Positions 26,039 to 35,910 are shown, counted from the stretch's first letter. The stretch: DNA of 64,000 bases from Methyloversatilis sp. (GCF_030696805.1 NZ_JAUYRO010000112.1:1-64000); one strand, 5' to 3'. The notes: a model not told the origin generated them from the letters alone. Made by a program: numbers and translations.

Positions 26039-28216
26039 CTATTGCGCAGCGGCTGAGCCGCTGAGCGGCTGGCGCCGACCGCTGGCGAGCAGCGCGGTCG
26101 CTTCGGCGGCGGGCAGCGCGCGGCTGAACAGGTAGCCCTGCATGACCTGGCAGCGATGTTCCTGCAGGAAGGCAAGCTGGGGCGCCGTTTCGACGCCTTC
26201 GGCGACGACTTCCATGCGCAGCGCGTGGGCCATGGCGAGAATAGAGGCGCAGATCGCGGCGTCGTCCGGGTCGTCGGAAATGTCGCGTACGAAAGAACTG
26301 TCTATCTTGATCACGTCCAGCGGAAAGCGCTTCAGGTAGGCAAGGCTGGAATAGCCGGTGCCGAAGTCGTCCACCGCGATCGAAATTCCCATGTCCTTGA
26401 TCTGGCGCAGCACGCGTACGGATTTCCCGGCGTCCTGCATGAGCAGCGATTCGGTGATCTCGACTTCCAGATTGCCGGCGTCGAGGCCGCTGTCGCGCAG
26501 CGCGCTGGTGACGGTTTCCACCAGATCACTGCCGGCGAACTGGCGCGCCGACAGATTCACCGCCATGCGCAGGTGCGGGCCGAATTCGTTCACCCAGATG
26601 TGCGCCTGGGTGCAGGCCTCGCGCAGTACCCAGGTGCCGATCGGCACGATCAGGCCGGTTTCTTCGGCCAGCGGTATGAATTCCAGCGGCGACAGCAGGC
26701 CGCGGCGCGGATGTCGCCAGCGCACCAGCGCCTCGAAGCCGGCGATGCGTCCGTCGCGCATCAGATCGACCTTGGGCTGATAGTGCAGCTCGAATTCGTC
26801 GTTGGCCAGCGCGGCGCGCAATTCACGCTCCAGTTCGAGCCGGTTGTTGGCCGCGCCTCCTTCTTCCGGGTTGTAGAAGCGCAGCGTGTTGCGCCCCTCC
26901 TTCTTCGCCCTGTACATCGCGAGGTCGGCGTGCTTGAGCAGCGTGCCGGCGTCCGCACCGTCGGTCGGGAACAGCGCCACGCCCATGCTGGCGGTGCAGT
27001 AGATCGGATGGCCGAGCAGTTCGACCGGCGGCTCGATGGCGCGCATCAGGTTGCGGCACACCGTTTCGGCGTCGGCCGCGCGCTGCAGGTCGGGCAGCAC
27101 GATGACGAATTCGTCGCCGCCCTGGCGGGCCAGCGTGTCGCTCGCGCGCAGGGCGTGCGACAGGCGCTCGGTGATCTGGCGCAGCAGTTCGTCGCCGGCG
27201 TCGTGGCCCATGCTGTCGTTGATGACCTTGAAACGGTCGATATCAACGAACAACACGGCCAGCATGGATTTTCCGTCGGCCTGGCGGGCCAGCGCGCGAT
27301 TGAGGCGGTCGCTCAGCATGGCGCGGTTGGGCAGGCCGGTCAGGGCGTCGAAATTTGCCGCCTGGTAAAGCTTGGCTTCGCTGAACTTGTGCTCGGTCAC
27401 GTCGCGTGCAATGCCGTCGACGCGCACGCGCGCGCCCGATTCGTTGCACACCACGCGGGCGCGATCGTGTATCCAGCGCACTTCGCCATCGGGTCGCACG
27501 ATGCGGTACTCGCTCGCCAGACTGCCGACCTTCGACACATCCTTGAGCGAATGGCGCATGCGCTCGCGGTCGTCCGGGTGGACCATGTCCAGCCAGTCGA
27601 TGCGGCCGTCGAGGAACGCCTCCGCGGGTACGCCGTAGATATTGACCGCAGCCGGATTGAGATAGACCAGTCGCTGCGTCCTGAGATCGATCGACCAGAT
27701 GATGTCTTCGAGGGTGGCGAGGATGCTCTGCAGGCGCAGTTCGCTCTCGCGCAGCAACGCATTCGCAGCCAGCCGCTCGCGATGCGCAGCCGCTTTCTTC
27801 ATCTCGCGATCGATGACGGCCGGCAGGCGCTGCAGGTTTTTCTTCAACAGGTAGTCCTGCGCGCCCGCCCGCATCGCCGCGACCGCAGTGTCCTCGCCGA
27901 TGCCACCCGACACGATGATCAGCGGCAGGTCCGGGTCAAAGCGCTTGACGATATTCAGAGCGTCCAGACCATTGAAGGTCGGCAGCAGGTAGTCGCTGAT
28001 GACAATGTCCCAGCTCCCACGCACCAGCGCATCGCGCAACTCACCCGGTGTTTCGACACACACCGACGTGACGTCGTAGCCACCTGCCCTCAGGCGGACG
28101 AGCAGCACGCACAGGTCAACAGGATTGTCTTCGACGATCAGCGCGCGCAGGGCGACCGTGACCGCGGGAGAGGCCGATTGCTCGCGAACCGCCATGTCGC
28201 GGGGGGTGTCCTGCAT
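26039..28216 (-). CDS. REC-PAS-GGDEF-EAL c-di-GMP signalling protein
   Basis: A 725-aa cytoplasmic response regulator. Receiver domain (about 22-140) with D75 (IVISDYLLPTFNG); PAS (about 165-285, LEDIIWSIDLRTQRLVYLNP); GGDEF (about 290-460) with an intact GGDEF active site at 366-370 (RQGGDEFVIV); EAL (about 470-715) with EAL at 495-497 (GFEALVRW) plus DDFGTGYSSLAYLKRFPLD. Both catalytic signatures look intact, so the protein may make or break c-di-GMP. ATG 28216 follows AGAGGAG. No kinase gene is adjacent in the same operon; the nearest is the divergent sensor kinase at 28779. Confidence 0.94.
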   Translation of the reverse strand: MQDTPRDMAVREQSASPAVTVALRALIVEDNPVDLCVLLVRLRAGGYDVTSVCVETPGELRDALVRGSWDIVISDYLLPTFNGLDALNIVKRFDPDLPLIIVSGGIGEDTAVAAMRAGAQDYLLKKNLQRLPAVIDREMKKAAAHRERLAANALLRESELRLQSILATLEDIIWSIDLRTQRLVYLNPAAVNIYGVPAEAFLDGRIDWLDMVHPDDRERMRHSLKDVSKVGSLASEYRIVRPDGEVRWIHDRARVVCNESGARVRVDGIARDVTEHKFSEAKLYQAANFDALTGLPNRAMLSDRLNRALARQADGKSMLAVLFVDIDRFKVINDSMGHDAGDELLRQITERLSHALRASDTLARQGGDEFVIVLPDLQRAADAETVCRNLMRAIEPPVELLGHPIYCTASMGVALFPTDGADAGTLLKHADLAMYRAKKEGRNTLRFYNPEEGGAANNRLELERELRAALANDEFELHYQPKVDLMRDGRIAGFEALVRWRHPRRGLLSPLEFIPLAEETGLIVPIGTWVLREACTQAHIWVNEFGPHLRMAVNLSARQFAGSDLVETVTSALRDSGLDAGNLEVEITESLLMQDAGKSVRVLRQIKDMGISIAVDDFGTGYSSLAYLKRFPLDVIKIDSSFVRDISDDPDDAAICASILAMAHALRMEVVAEGVETAPQLAFLQEHRCQVMQGYLFSRALPAAEATALLASGRRQPLSGSAAAQ

Positions 28217-28778
28217 TGGGTGTGATCTCCTCTATGTCCTCATATACCGATCGGGACGTGGGTGAGTATCGGCCACAACGCCGGCTCACTTGAGCCGTAT
28301 GCGGCGCCAGGCCATTGCAGGGGTGTGCTGATCGGCGTGTCGTACCGAACGGTGCACTCGGCCGCGAAACGATTCCAATACGTTCGGGCGCTGATGCACT
28401 TGCTGGCACCTTACCATCGCCTTGATGCCGATCTGCTTCCAGCATAGGGCTTTGCGCTGGTCAGTGGCCAAGGATGCAGTGAGTGAGCGAAATCAACGCA
28501 ACAGAACCGTCATGAAACACCCACACTGGCCGAACCCGCAGAATGCGGGATGACTGTCGTCTTGCCAGCGCACACCAACAACCCCCACAATTCATAAGTG
28601 ATTCAGTAATGATCGCCCTTCAGACCCCGTAACGGACGCGCACAGCACGACGCTGCTGGGGAGATCTCTTGTAATCTTGCGCCCGGCAGGGCGTCCGGAC
28701 CACAACGGGAATGAGTCCGCAACCGCCGCAGCCCACTTGATTCAAGCGATGACGCACCGGTTCCACCCGAAGCACTCG
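28217..28778. other. Intergenic region between divergent signalling genes
   Basis: 562 bp between the starts of the GGDEF-EAL regulator (leftward) and the sensor kinase (rightward). It must contain both promoters. No credible gene was found; some imperfect palindromes (for example ACCCGCAGAATGCGGGA near 28537) are present. Confidence 0.4.
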
Positions 28779-30905
28779 ATGAGGATTTGCCTGCCGGCGT
28801 CAGGCCTGCGCAGCACCCGCCTTTTCCATTCTGCAATCCGTCCGCTGCTTGTCGTCATGCTCTGCGTCGGCGCGTGCGGCGCGACATTTGCCGATGCGCT
28901 GCGCTACGGCGGAGACCGCGACTTCCGGCCATTCGAGTTCATCGACGAGAGCGGCCAGCCGCAGGGTTTCCAGATCGAACTGATCGCCGAACTGGCGCGC
29001 GTGACGGGTTTCGACATCGTCCCGCGTCTGGACGACTGGTCAGCCATCGAGGCCGATTTCCGGGCCGGCAGGCTGGACCTGATTGCCATGTCGCACACGC
29101 GCAGCCGCGAGCAGTGGGCGGCGTTCGCAAGTGCGCACGCCACACCGGCCATGTCGATCTATCACCGTCGCGACACTGGCGCACCGGTATCGCTGGCCGA
29201 CCTGGCGCGCGGCGTCATTGCCGTGCCCGACAGCGAACCGATGCGCGAAACCCGTGCGAATTTCTTCTCCGGCGAGCAGTACCGCTTTGTGACTGTTGCA
29301 GATCACGCCGCTGCGCTCGCAGCGCTGCGCGACGGCAGCGCCGTGTTTGCGCTGATGCCGCGTGCCTACGGCGACAAGCTGCTGGCCAGCGGCCGGTACG
29401 ACGCGGTAGTGGCGAGCGACTTCATGCTCCGACTGCAGGATTACGGCTTTGCGGTGGCACCGGAGAACGAGGCGCTGCGCGAAGTGCTGAATGACGCGCT
29501 GAAGGAACTCGAACGCTCTGGCCAGCTCGATGCCCTGCGCATGAAGTGGCTGAGCAGTCATCGCGCCGCGGCGGAGCACAGCGCGCTCGAGGCGCGCGTA
29601 ATCACGCAACGCATGGACCTGATGCTGCTCGGCGCGGGAGCGGCGGTCGCACTGGGCTGGCTGGCACTGCGGCTGCGTCGCCGTGCGGCGCAGACCGCGC
29701 GCGAACGCATCCTTCGCGCCGAAGCAGAACAGGCACTGCAGCGGGCCGAAGACCGGCTGGCATGTGCCTTCACCCATCACCCGGACGCCATGTTGATCAG
29801 CGAATACCACAGTGGCCGGGTGCTCGACGTCAACGACGCGCTGTGCCGGCTCACGGGTGCCGAGGCGGACGCACTGATCGGCGAGCCGATCGACGCACTG
29901 CGCGCCTTCGTCGACCCGGATGGCCTGAACACGCTGCTCGAACTGATGCACACCGACGGCGCTGTGAGCAGCACGCCGTTGCGCCTGCGCAGGAACGACG
30001 GCGACCTGCGCGAATGCCTGGTGTCGTCGGGGGAGTTCCGGTCGGACGGCGCGCGCGAGGTGTTTTCCATCATCCGCGACGTCACCGATCTGCTGCGCGA
30101 CAGCGATGCGCTGCGTGCCGCCTACGACGCGCTCACCGAGTCGGCGCACCGGCAGGCCGAAGCGCTGGCCCAGGCACGAGCTGCGCTGGCGGGCACCCAA
30201 AGCGAGCTGCAGACGCTGACGGCCTCGATCTCGCACGACCTGCGCGGGCCGCTGCGCATCATCCGCGGCTTTTCCAGCATGCTGCGCGACGATCTGCAGG
30301 CGGGCAACGTCGACAAGGTGCTGCGGCATGCCGAACGCATCGACAGTGTCGCGCGCCGCATGGACGACATCATCGAGGCGCTGACCCGGCTCGCCTGTGC
30401 GGCACAGCAGGCGCTCGAACCGGTGCGCCTCGACATGGAGGCCAGCGCTGCCCAAGCCTGGGCGCTGCTGACCGAGATGGGCGAAACCGGCCGCACCACG
30501 CTGCGCATCGGCAATCTGCCATTCGCCACCGGCGACGAAGCGATGCTGGCCCAGGTGTGGCAGAACCTGCTGGGCAACGCCTGCAAATACTCGGCGAAGG
30601 TGGAGGATCCGCGCGTGGCCATCGACGCCTTCGTCGAGGACGGCCGGCAGTGGTACCGCGTAACCGACAACGGCGCCGGCTTCGACATGGCTTATGCCCG
30701 TCATCTGTTCGAGCCTTTCCGCCGCCTGCATCTGGCGAGCGAATACGCCGGTTCCGGCGTAGGGTTGAGCGTCGTGCACCGCATCGTCCGCCACCATGGC
30801 GGTGACATCCGGGCGCGCGGAAGCGTCGGTGTCGGCGCGGTGTTCGAATTCACGCTCGACAGGCCATCCCTTGGCACGGACGCCCTGGCCAAGCCGAACG
30901 AATGA
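28779..30905 (+). CDS. Sensor histidine kinase with periplasmic solute-binding domain (SBP3-TM-PAS-HisKA-HATPase)
   Basis: A membrane sensor kinase of about 708 aa. The signal or anchor region (about 1-40) is followed by a family-3 solute-binding domain (about 41-275: LRYGGDRDFRPFEFIDESGQ, PQGFQIELIAELARVTGFDI, LDDWSAIEADFRAGRLDLIA), a transmembrane helix at about 290-307 (MLLGAGAAVALGWLALRL), a PAS domain (about 335-445), then HisKA with H486 (ISHDLRGPLRIIRGF) and HATPase with QNLLGNACKYS and GSGVGLSVVHRIV. ATG 28779 was preferred over ATG 28749. It has no receiver of its own and is divergent from the REC-PAS-GGDEF-EAL gene, a plausible cognate partner by position. Confidence 0.9.
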   Translation: MRICLPASGLRSTRLFHSAIRPLLVVMLCVGACGATFADALRYGGDRDFRPFEFIDESGQPQGFQIELIAELARVTGFDIVPRLDDWSAIEADFRAGRLDLIAMSHTRSREQWAAFASAHATPAMSIYHRRDTGAPVSLADLARGVIAVPDSEPMRETRANFFSGEQYRFVTVADHAAALAALRDGSAVFALMPRAYGDKLLASGRYDAVVASDFMLRLQDYGFAVAPENEALREVLNDALKELERSGQLDALRMKWLSSHRAAAEHSALEARVITQRMDLMLLGAGAAVALGWLALRLRRRAAQTARERILRAEAEQALQRAEDRLACAFTHHPDAMLISEYHSGRVLDVNDALCRLTGAEADALIGEPIDALRAFVDPDGLNTLLELMHTDGAVSSTPLRLRRNDGDLRECLVSSGEFRSDGAREVFSIIRDVTDLLRDSDALRAAYDALTESAHRQAEALAQARAALAGTQSELQTLTASISHDLRGPLRIIRGFSSMLRDDLQAGNVDKVLRHAERIDSVARRMDDIIEALTRLACAAQQALEPVRLDMEASAAQAWALLTEMGETGRTTLRIGNLPFATGDEAMLAQVWQNLLGNACKYSAKVEDPRVAIDAFVEDGRQWYRVTDNGAGFDMAYARHLFEPFRRLHLASEYAGSGVGLSVVHRIVRHHGGDIRARGSVGVGAVFEFTLDRPSLGTDALAKPNE

Positions 30906-30990
30906 ATCGAACACGTCGGGGCGCCCGTATGAACGGCGTCTTCGGCGCGGCTGACATGGTTCGATCCAGACCGACCCGGGGAGGTTGATC

Positions 30991-31830
30991 ATGACCGTAC
31001 AGACAGATACCGACGGCGACGGCCGCATCCTGACGCGCTTCGACGGCGGTGTTGCCACGCTGACCATGTCGCGCCCGGCGCGGCGCAACGCCTACACATC
31101 GGCGATGATGCGTGCATTGCGGCTGGCGGTCGACGCGGTGCTGGCCGATCCGGCCTGCGAAACACTCGTGCTGCGCGGCGACGGCACCTGCTTCAGTGCC
31201 GGCGGCGACGTGCATGAATTCGCGCAGAGCCTCGCGCTCGACCCGGCAGCGCGGCAGGCGTTGTTCGAGGCGCTGATCGCCGAACAGGTCAATCCGGTCA
31301 TCCTCGCGCTGCGCGCGGCGCACCAGCCGGTCATCGCGGCGGTGCGCGGCGACTGCGTCGGTTACGGCCTGTCGCTGATGCTGGCGTCCGACTTCGCCCT
31401 CGCGGCCGACGACGCGCTGTTCAGCACTGCCGGCATCGCGCTGGCCCAGCCGGGTGCCGGTGGTCAGTCGGCTTTCCTGAGCCGCGCACTGGGCGAGCGC
31501 CGGGCGCGCGAACTGATGTGGAGCGCGCGCCGCTTCGATGCGCACGAGGCGAAAGCGCTTGGTCTGGTCGAGCGTGTCGTGCCGGTGGCCGACTTCGAAG
31601 CAACACTTGCTGCCGAAGTGACCCGCGTGGCTCGCGGCCCGCGCCATGCGTTTTCCGAAATCAAGCGCCTGCTGAACAACGCCGGCAACGGCGCGGCCGG
31701 TCAGCCGCTGGCCGATCAGCTGTCAGCCGAGGCCGCAGCCTTCGGCCGCAGTGCCGCCGGTGACGACTTCGCCGAAGCCGTCCGGGCCTTCGTTGCACGC
31801 CGCAAGCCACAGTTCAGACAGGCCGGATGA
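30991..31830 (+). CDS. Enoyl-CoA hydratase/isomerase-family protein lacking the catalytic glutamates
   Basis: A crotonase-fold protein of 279 aa from ATG 30991, which follows GGGGAGG. The oxyanion-hole segments are present (GTCFSAGGDVHEF and AAVRGDCVGYGLSLMLASDF). The two glutamates that catalyse hydration in true enoyl-CoA hydratases are missing: the GGGCE position reads GLS, and the PE position after the FS/FG strand reads AG (FSTAGIALAQPGAGGQSA). It is therefore more likely an isomerase, a thioesterase-like enzyme or a specialised crotonase than a hydratase. It is followed 7 bp later by the DUF488 gene, probably as an operon. Confidence 0.87.
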   Translation: MTVQTDTDGDGRILTRFDGGVATLTMSRPARRNAYTSAMMRALRLAVDAVLADPACETLVLRGDGTCFSAGGDVHEFAQSLALDPAARQALFEALIAEQVNPVILALRAAHQPVIAAVRGDCVGYGLSLMLASDFALAADDALFSTAGIALAQPGAGGQSAFLSRALGERRARELMWSARRFDAHEAKALGLVERVVPVADFEATLAAEVTRVARGPRHAFSEIKRLLNNAGNGAAGQPLADQLSAEAAAFGRSAAGDDFAEAVRAFVARRKPQFRQAG

Positions 31831-31837
31831 CCGCTGC

Positions 31838-32224
31838 GTGACAGTATTCATCGTGAAACTCGGCAGCCCGCGCCTGCCCGGCGAGGGACTGCGACTGGGC
31901 ACCGTGCGGCGGCCGCCGCGCGGCGTGCCGAAGTCCGAACTCGCTGCGCGCGACTGGTACGACCTGTGGTTTCCGAATCTCGCACCTTCCGCGGACACGC
32001 TGAAGCAGTGGAAGGCCGATCCATCGCCTGCGCAGTGGCCGGCGTTTTCGAAACGCTATCTCGCTGAAATGGCAGCACCGGAAGCGCGGCACGCAATCGC
32101 GCTGCTGGCGGCGCTGTCGCACAGCACCGATTTTTCGGTTGGTTGCTACTGCGCTGACCAGGCGCACTGCCACCGCTGGCTGCTGCGCACGCTGCTGGCC
32201 GAAGCGGGCGCCCTGATGGGGTGA
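31838..32224 (+). CDS. DUF488 family protein
   Basis: A 128-aa soluble protein of the DUF488 family. The GTG at 31838 begins VTVFIVKLGSPRLPGEGLRL and is 7 bp after the crotonase stop. Family signatures are GTVRRPPRGVPKSELAARDW, YDLWFPNLAPSADTLKQW, SKRYLAEMAAPEARHAIALL and the C-terminal CYCADQAHCHRWLL, whose Cys and His residues may bind metal. Function is unknown; DUF488 members are often stress-related. Probably co-transcribed with the crotonase-like gene. Confidence 0.85.
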   Translation: MTVFIVKLGSPRLPGEGLRLGTVRRPPRGVPKSELAARDWYDLWFPNLAPSADTLKQWKADPSPAQWPAFSKRYLAEMAAPEARHAIALLAALSHSTDFSVGCYCADQAHCHRWLLRTLLAEAGALMG

Positions 32225-32320
32225 GGCGGCGGGAACGGTCGCCCGTATCGGCGGTCGGGACGCAGGGCGTTACACTGCGGCCCGCACCATCACTCAGCTC
32301 AATGACTTCGGAGATACACC

Positions 32321-32734
32321 ATGGGTCTGTTCGATTCGATCGCAGGTCAGGTTGCCGGCGCGCTGTCCGGCCAGAGTGGCGCGCAGGGTTCGGGCCTGCT
32401 GCAAATCTTGATGAGCCTGATCAACAACCCGCAGACCGGCGGCTTGCAGGGGCTGATCGCCGCCTTTCAGGACAAGGGTCTGGGCGATCTGGTGTCGTCC
32501 TGGGTCGGCACCGGACAGAACCTGCCGATCACGCCCGAACAGCTGCAATCGGTGCTCGGCAGCGGTCAGATCGGCCAGATCGCGCAGCAACTCGGGCTGT
32601 CGTCGCAGGAAGTGTCGGGCCAGCTGAGCGCGCTGCTGCCGCAGGTGATCGATGGCATCACGCCGAATGGTCAGGTGCCGGAAGGCGACGCCATGCAGAA
32701 CGCGCTCGGCATGCTGAGCGGCCTGCTCAAGTAG
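32321..32734 (+). CDS. YidB family protein (DUF937)
   Basis: A 137-aa soluble helical protein starting MGLFDSIAGQVAGALSGQSG, the typical YidB/DUF937 opening, with Gly/Gln/Ser-rich loops and repeated helices (LLQILMSLINNPQTGGLQGL, ITPEQLQSVLGSGQIGQIAQ, QLGLSSQEVSGQLSALLPQV). It has a good GGAGATACACC leader. Function is unknown. It is followed after 14 bp by a small membrane-protein gene. Confidence 0.88.
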   Translation: MGLFDSIAGQVAGALSGQSGAQGSGLLQILMSLINNPQTGGLQGLIAAFQDKGLGDLVSSWVGTGQNLPITPEQLQSVLGSGQIGQIAQQLGLSSQEVSGQLSALLPQVIDGITPNGQVPEGDAMQNALGMLSGLLK

Positions 32735-32748
32735 GGCGGGCGGCGCGC

Positions 32749-32931
32749 ATGTTCAAGCTGGTCGGCGTCGCACTCGCGATCTACACCGTGTACGCCTTCG
32801 TGAAGGGCGAGGTGTATGCGCGCTCCTTCGTGATGGGTCGCAAGGTCACGCGGGCGGAAGACGAAAACTACTTTCTGACCGTGATCGCGATCTACGGCGT
32901 GCTGAGCGTCGGGCTGATGACCTTTCTGTGA
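32749..32931 (+). CDS. Small two-helix membrane protein (60 aa)
   Basis: A 60-aa protein from ATG 32749. Two hydrophobic segments (about 3-18, KLVGVALAIYTVYAFV, and 43-59, LTVIAIYGVLSVGLMTF) flank a charged middle (GRKVTRAEDENYF), so it is probably an inner-membrane hairpin. No family is recognised. The short distance from yidB and the coding-like composition support it; the ribosome site (GGGCGGGCGG) is poor. Confidence 0.6.
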   Translation: MFKLVGVALAIYTVYAFVKGEVYARSFVMGRKVTRAEDENYFLTVIAIYGVLSVGLMTFL

Positions 32932-33081
32932 AGCGGGTCGGGACCGGGTTTTGCCGCCATAACCGGCCACGCAGGGGGCCGGCAGCTTGAGTGCTGCGCT
33001 GCACTAACGGATAATTCAGCGGTTTCGCGGCGCACCGTGTGCCGCGACGTGCAGTAAACCCTGGCGAACCTTCGCCCTGTC

Positions 33082-33660
33082 ATGACGAGTTACCTCTATC
33101 TGCTGCTGGGTGCCGCGCTGGTGAACAACGTGGTGTTCGTGCGCATCCTCGGCCTGTGCCCCTTCATGGGCGTGTCGAAGAAGCTTGAAACCGCGGTGGG
33201 CATGGGTCTGGCAACGATGTTCGTGCTGACGCTGGCGTGCGGCACCAGCTATTTGATCGACACCTTCCTGCTGAAGCCCTTCGACCTCGGCTATCTGTCG
33301 ACGCTGAGCTTCATCGTGGTGATCGCCGCCATCGTGCAACTGACCGAACTGGTGATCCAGAAAACCAGCCCGCTGCTGCATCAGGTGCTGGGCATCTACC
33401 TGCCGCTGATCACGACCAACTGCGCCGTACTCGGCGTGCCGCTGCTGAATGCCTCGATGGCCCACGACCTGCTCGAATCGCTGCTGTTCGGCTTCGCGTC
33501 GGCCGCCGGTTTCGTGCTGGCGCTGGTGCTGTTCGCCAGCATCCGCGAGCGGCTCGACGGCGCCGACATTCCCGCGCCGTTCCGCGGCAACGCCATCGCC
33601 ATGATCACCGCCGGCCTGATGAGCCTCGCCTTCATGGGTTTTGCAGGGCTGGATTCGTGA
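33082..33660 (+). CDS. rnfA: Electron transport complex subunit RnfA/RsxA
   Basis: Integral membrane subunit of the Rnf/Rsx ferredoxin:NAD oxidoreductase, 192 aa, six helices. Shown by [40 protein letters not shown] and [18 protein letters not shown], the last two holding the conserved membrane cysteines thought to bind a cluster with RnfE. It is the first gene of rnfABCDGE-nth; its TGA overlaps the GTG start of rnfB. Confidence 0.97.
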   Translation: MTSYLYLLLGAALVNNVVFVRILGLCPFMGVSKKLETAVGMGLATMFVLTLACGTSYLIDTFLLKPFDLGYLSTLSFIVVIAAIVQLTELVIQKTSPLLHQVLGIYLPLITTNCAVLGVPLLNASMAHDLLESLLFGFASAAGFVLALVLFASIRERLDGADIPAPFRGNAIAMITAGLMSLAFMGFAGLDS

Positions 33661-34235
33661 TCACGGCGCTGCTTGTCATGGCCGGTCTGGCGCTGGTGCT
33701 CGGTGCGACGCTGGGCGCCGCATCGGTGCTGTTCAAGACACAGGGCGACCCGCTGGTCGACAAGATCGACGCCATCCTGCCGCAGACGCAGTGCGGCCAG
33801 TGCGGCTACCCCGGCTGCAAGCCCTACGCCACGGCGATCGCCGGCGGTGACGCCGACATCAACCAGTGCCCGCCGGGCGGCGACGAAGGCGTGCGCAAGC
33901 TGGCCGATCTGCTGGGGCGCGAGTACAAGCCGCTCAATGCCGAACACGGCGTCGAGAAGCCGAAGTCGGTTGCGGTCATCGACGAAGCCACCTGCATCGG
34001 CTGCACGCTGTGCATCCAGGCATGCCCGGTAGACGCCATTGTCGGCGCCGCCAAGCAGATGCACACCATCGTCGGCGACCTGTGCACCGGCTGCGAACTG
34101 TGCGTGCCGCCCTGCCCGGCCGACTGCATCGACATGGTGCCGGTGACCGAAACGGTCGAGAGCTGGAAATGGCGCTACCCGGTGTTCGAACTGAAGGTGC
34201 AACCGGCAACGCTACCGGCGAAGGAAGCGGCCTGA
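33657..34235 (+). CDS. rnfB: Electron transport complex subunit RnfB/RsxB
   Basis: Iron-sulfur subunit, 192 aa. The GTG at 33657 overlaps the rnfA stop (GTGA). An N-terminal membrane anchor ([20 protein letters not shown]) is followed by the RnfB cluster motif [19 protein letters not shown]...C, then two ferredoxin-type clusters, [14 protein letters not shown] and [14 protein letters not shown]. All cysteines are present. It passes electrons between ferredoxin and the membrane part of the complex. Confidence 0.97.
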   Translation: MITALLVMAGLALVLGATLGAASVLFKTQGDPLVDKIDAILPQTQCGQCGYPGCKPYATAIAGGDADINQCPPGGDEGVRKLADLLGREYKPLNAEHGVEKPKSVAVIDEATCIGCTLCIQACPVDAIVGAAKQMHTIVGDLCTGCELCVPPCPADCIDMVPVTETVESWKWRYPVFELKVQPATLPAKEAA

Positions 34236-34236
34236 C

Positions 34237-35910
34237 ATGCTGAACAAGCTCTTTTCGTTCAACGGCGGCGTCAAGCCCGATCCGAACAAGTCGGCATCGA
34301 CGCGCGAGCCGATCGCCCGCCTGGCGCTGCCGCCGCAGCTCGTCATTCCGCTGCACCAGCACATAGGCGGCACGCCGCGACCGCTGGTGACCGTGGGTAG
34401 CACGGTGCTGGGCGGCCAGCGCATCGGCGCGCCCGACGGCAATGTATCGAGCGCGGTGCATGCGCCCACGTCCGGCCGCGTGGTCGCCATCGAGCCGCGG
34501 CCGATGCCGCATGCGTCGGGCCTGTCGTCGCCGGCCGTGGTGATCGAACCGGACGGGCTGGACACTGCGATCGAGCGCGAGCCTTTCGACTGGCATGCCG
34601 CCGCGCCGGGCGAAATACGCGACTTCCTGCGCGATGCCGGCGTGGTCGGTCTCGGCGGCGCAGTGTTTCCGAGCCATCTGAAGCTCAACCCCGGCAAGTC
34701 GGGTCACACCGACACGCTGGTGATCAACGGCGCCGAGTGCGAGCCCTTCATCACCTGCGACGACATGCTGATGCGCACCGAGCCGGAAAACATCCTGCGC
34801 GGCGCGCTGATCATGCAGCGCATGCTGGCAGCGAAGCAGGTGCTCGTGGCGCTCGAAGACAACAAGCCGGAAGCCGCCACCGCGCTGAAAGCCGCCGCAC
34901 GGGCGCTTGGCAACGCCTCGCTCGAAGTCGTCGTGGTGCCGACGCGCTACCCGGCTGGCGGTGCCAAGCAGTTGATCCGCGTGTTGACCGGCATCGAGGT
35001 ACCGCACGGCAGCCGCTCGACCGACTTCGGCGTGCAGTGCTTCAACGTCGCCACCGCGCTGGCCGTGTGGCGTGCGCTGGAGCACGGCGAAGCCCTGACC
35101 CGGCGCATCGTCACCGTGGCCGGCAATGTCGAGCGCCCGCGCAATTTCGACGTCGCCATCGGCACGCCCATTTCGCATCTGTTCGCCGCCGCCGGTCTGA
35201 AGCCCGACACCGACAAGCTCATCATGGGCGGACCGATGATGGGCATTCCGCTGCCGAACATCGATGCCCCGGTGGTCAAGGCCACCAATTGCCTGCTGGC
35301 CTCGTCGCCGACACTGTTCGCGCCGCCGGAGCCGGAACTGCCGTGCATCCGCTGCGGCGAGTGCGCACGCGCCTGTCCGGCCGACCTGCAGCCGTTCGAG
35401 CTGTACTGGCATTCGCGCGCGCGCAACTTCGGCCGCGCGCAGGAATACAAGCTGTTCGACTGCATCGAATGCGGCTGCTGCGCCTACGTGTGCCCCTCGC
35501 ACATTCCGCTGGTCGATTACTACCGCTACGCCAAGAGCGAAATCTGGGCGCGCGAGCGCGACAAGGACGCCGCCGATTCGGCGCGCGAGCGTTTCGAATT
35601 CCGCAACTGGCGCGCCGACCGCGAAAAGGAAGAAAAGGCCGCCAAGCTTGCCGCACGTAATGCCGCCAAGCCGGCGGTCAAGCCGGCCGACGGCCCGGCG
35701 CCCGCGGCCGATGTTGCGCCGGCCGCCGCCGAAGACCCGAAGAAAGCGCTGATCGAAGCGGCCATGGCGCGCGCCAGGGCGCAGAAGGAGGCGGTCGCGG
35801 CGAAGAACACCGATGCGCTGACGCCGGCCCAGAAGGCGCAGATCGACGCGGCAGAGGAACGCCGCAAGCGCGCATCGGAACTGAGCGGGAGCGACGCCCC
35901 GACCGAGTGA
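34237..35910 (+). CDS. rnfC: Electron transport complex subunit RnfC/RsxC
   Basis: NADH-binding, iron-sulfur and FMN subunit of Rnf, 557 aa. It starts 1 bp after rnfB. The SLBB/Nqo1-like core contains GVVGLGGAVFPSHLKLNPGK and VINGAECEPFITCDDMLM; two 4Fe-4S motifs follow, CIRCGECARACPADLQ (about 370) and CIECGCCAYVCPSHIP (about 409). The C-terminal tail (about 450-557) is Ala/Lys/Glu-rich and variable, a common feature of RsxC in beta- and gammaproteobacteria. Confidence 0.97.
   Translation: MLNKLFSFNGGVKPDPNKSASTREPIARLALPPQLVIPLHQHIGGTPRPLVTVGSTVLGGQRIGAPDGNVSSAVHAPTSGRVVAIEPRPMPHASGLSSPAVVIEPDGLDTAIEREPFDWHAAAPGEIRDFLRDAGVVGLGGAVFPSHLKLNPGKSGHTDTLVINGAECEPFITCDDMLMRTEPENILRGALIMQRMLAAKQVLVALEDNKPEAATALKAAARALGNASLEVVVVPTRYPAGGAKQLIRVLTGIEVPHGSRSTDFGVQCFNVATALAVWRALEHGEALTRRIVTVAGNVERPRNFDVAIGTPISHLFAAAGLKPDTDKLIMGGPMMGIPLPNIDAPVVKATNCLLASSPTLFAPPEPELPCIRCGECARACPADLQPFELYWHSRARNFGRAQEYKLFDCIECGCCAYVCPSHIPLVDYYRYAKSEIWARERDKDAADSARERFEFRNWRADREKEEKAAKLAARNAAKPAVKPADGPAPAADVAPAAAEDPKKALIEAAMARARAQKEAVAAKNTDALTPAQKAQIDAAEERRKRASELSGSDAPTE

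Noticed and set aside
26156-28225. A 689-codon open frame antisense to the GGDEF-EAL gene
   Set aside because: Shadow of a well-defined multidomain gene; composition is Gln/Arg/His-rich without motifs.
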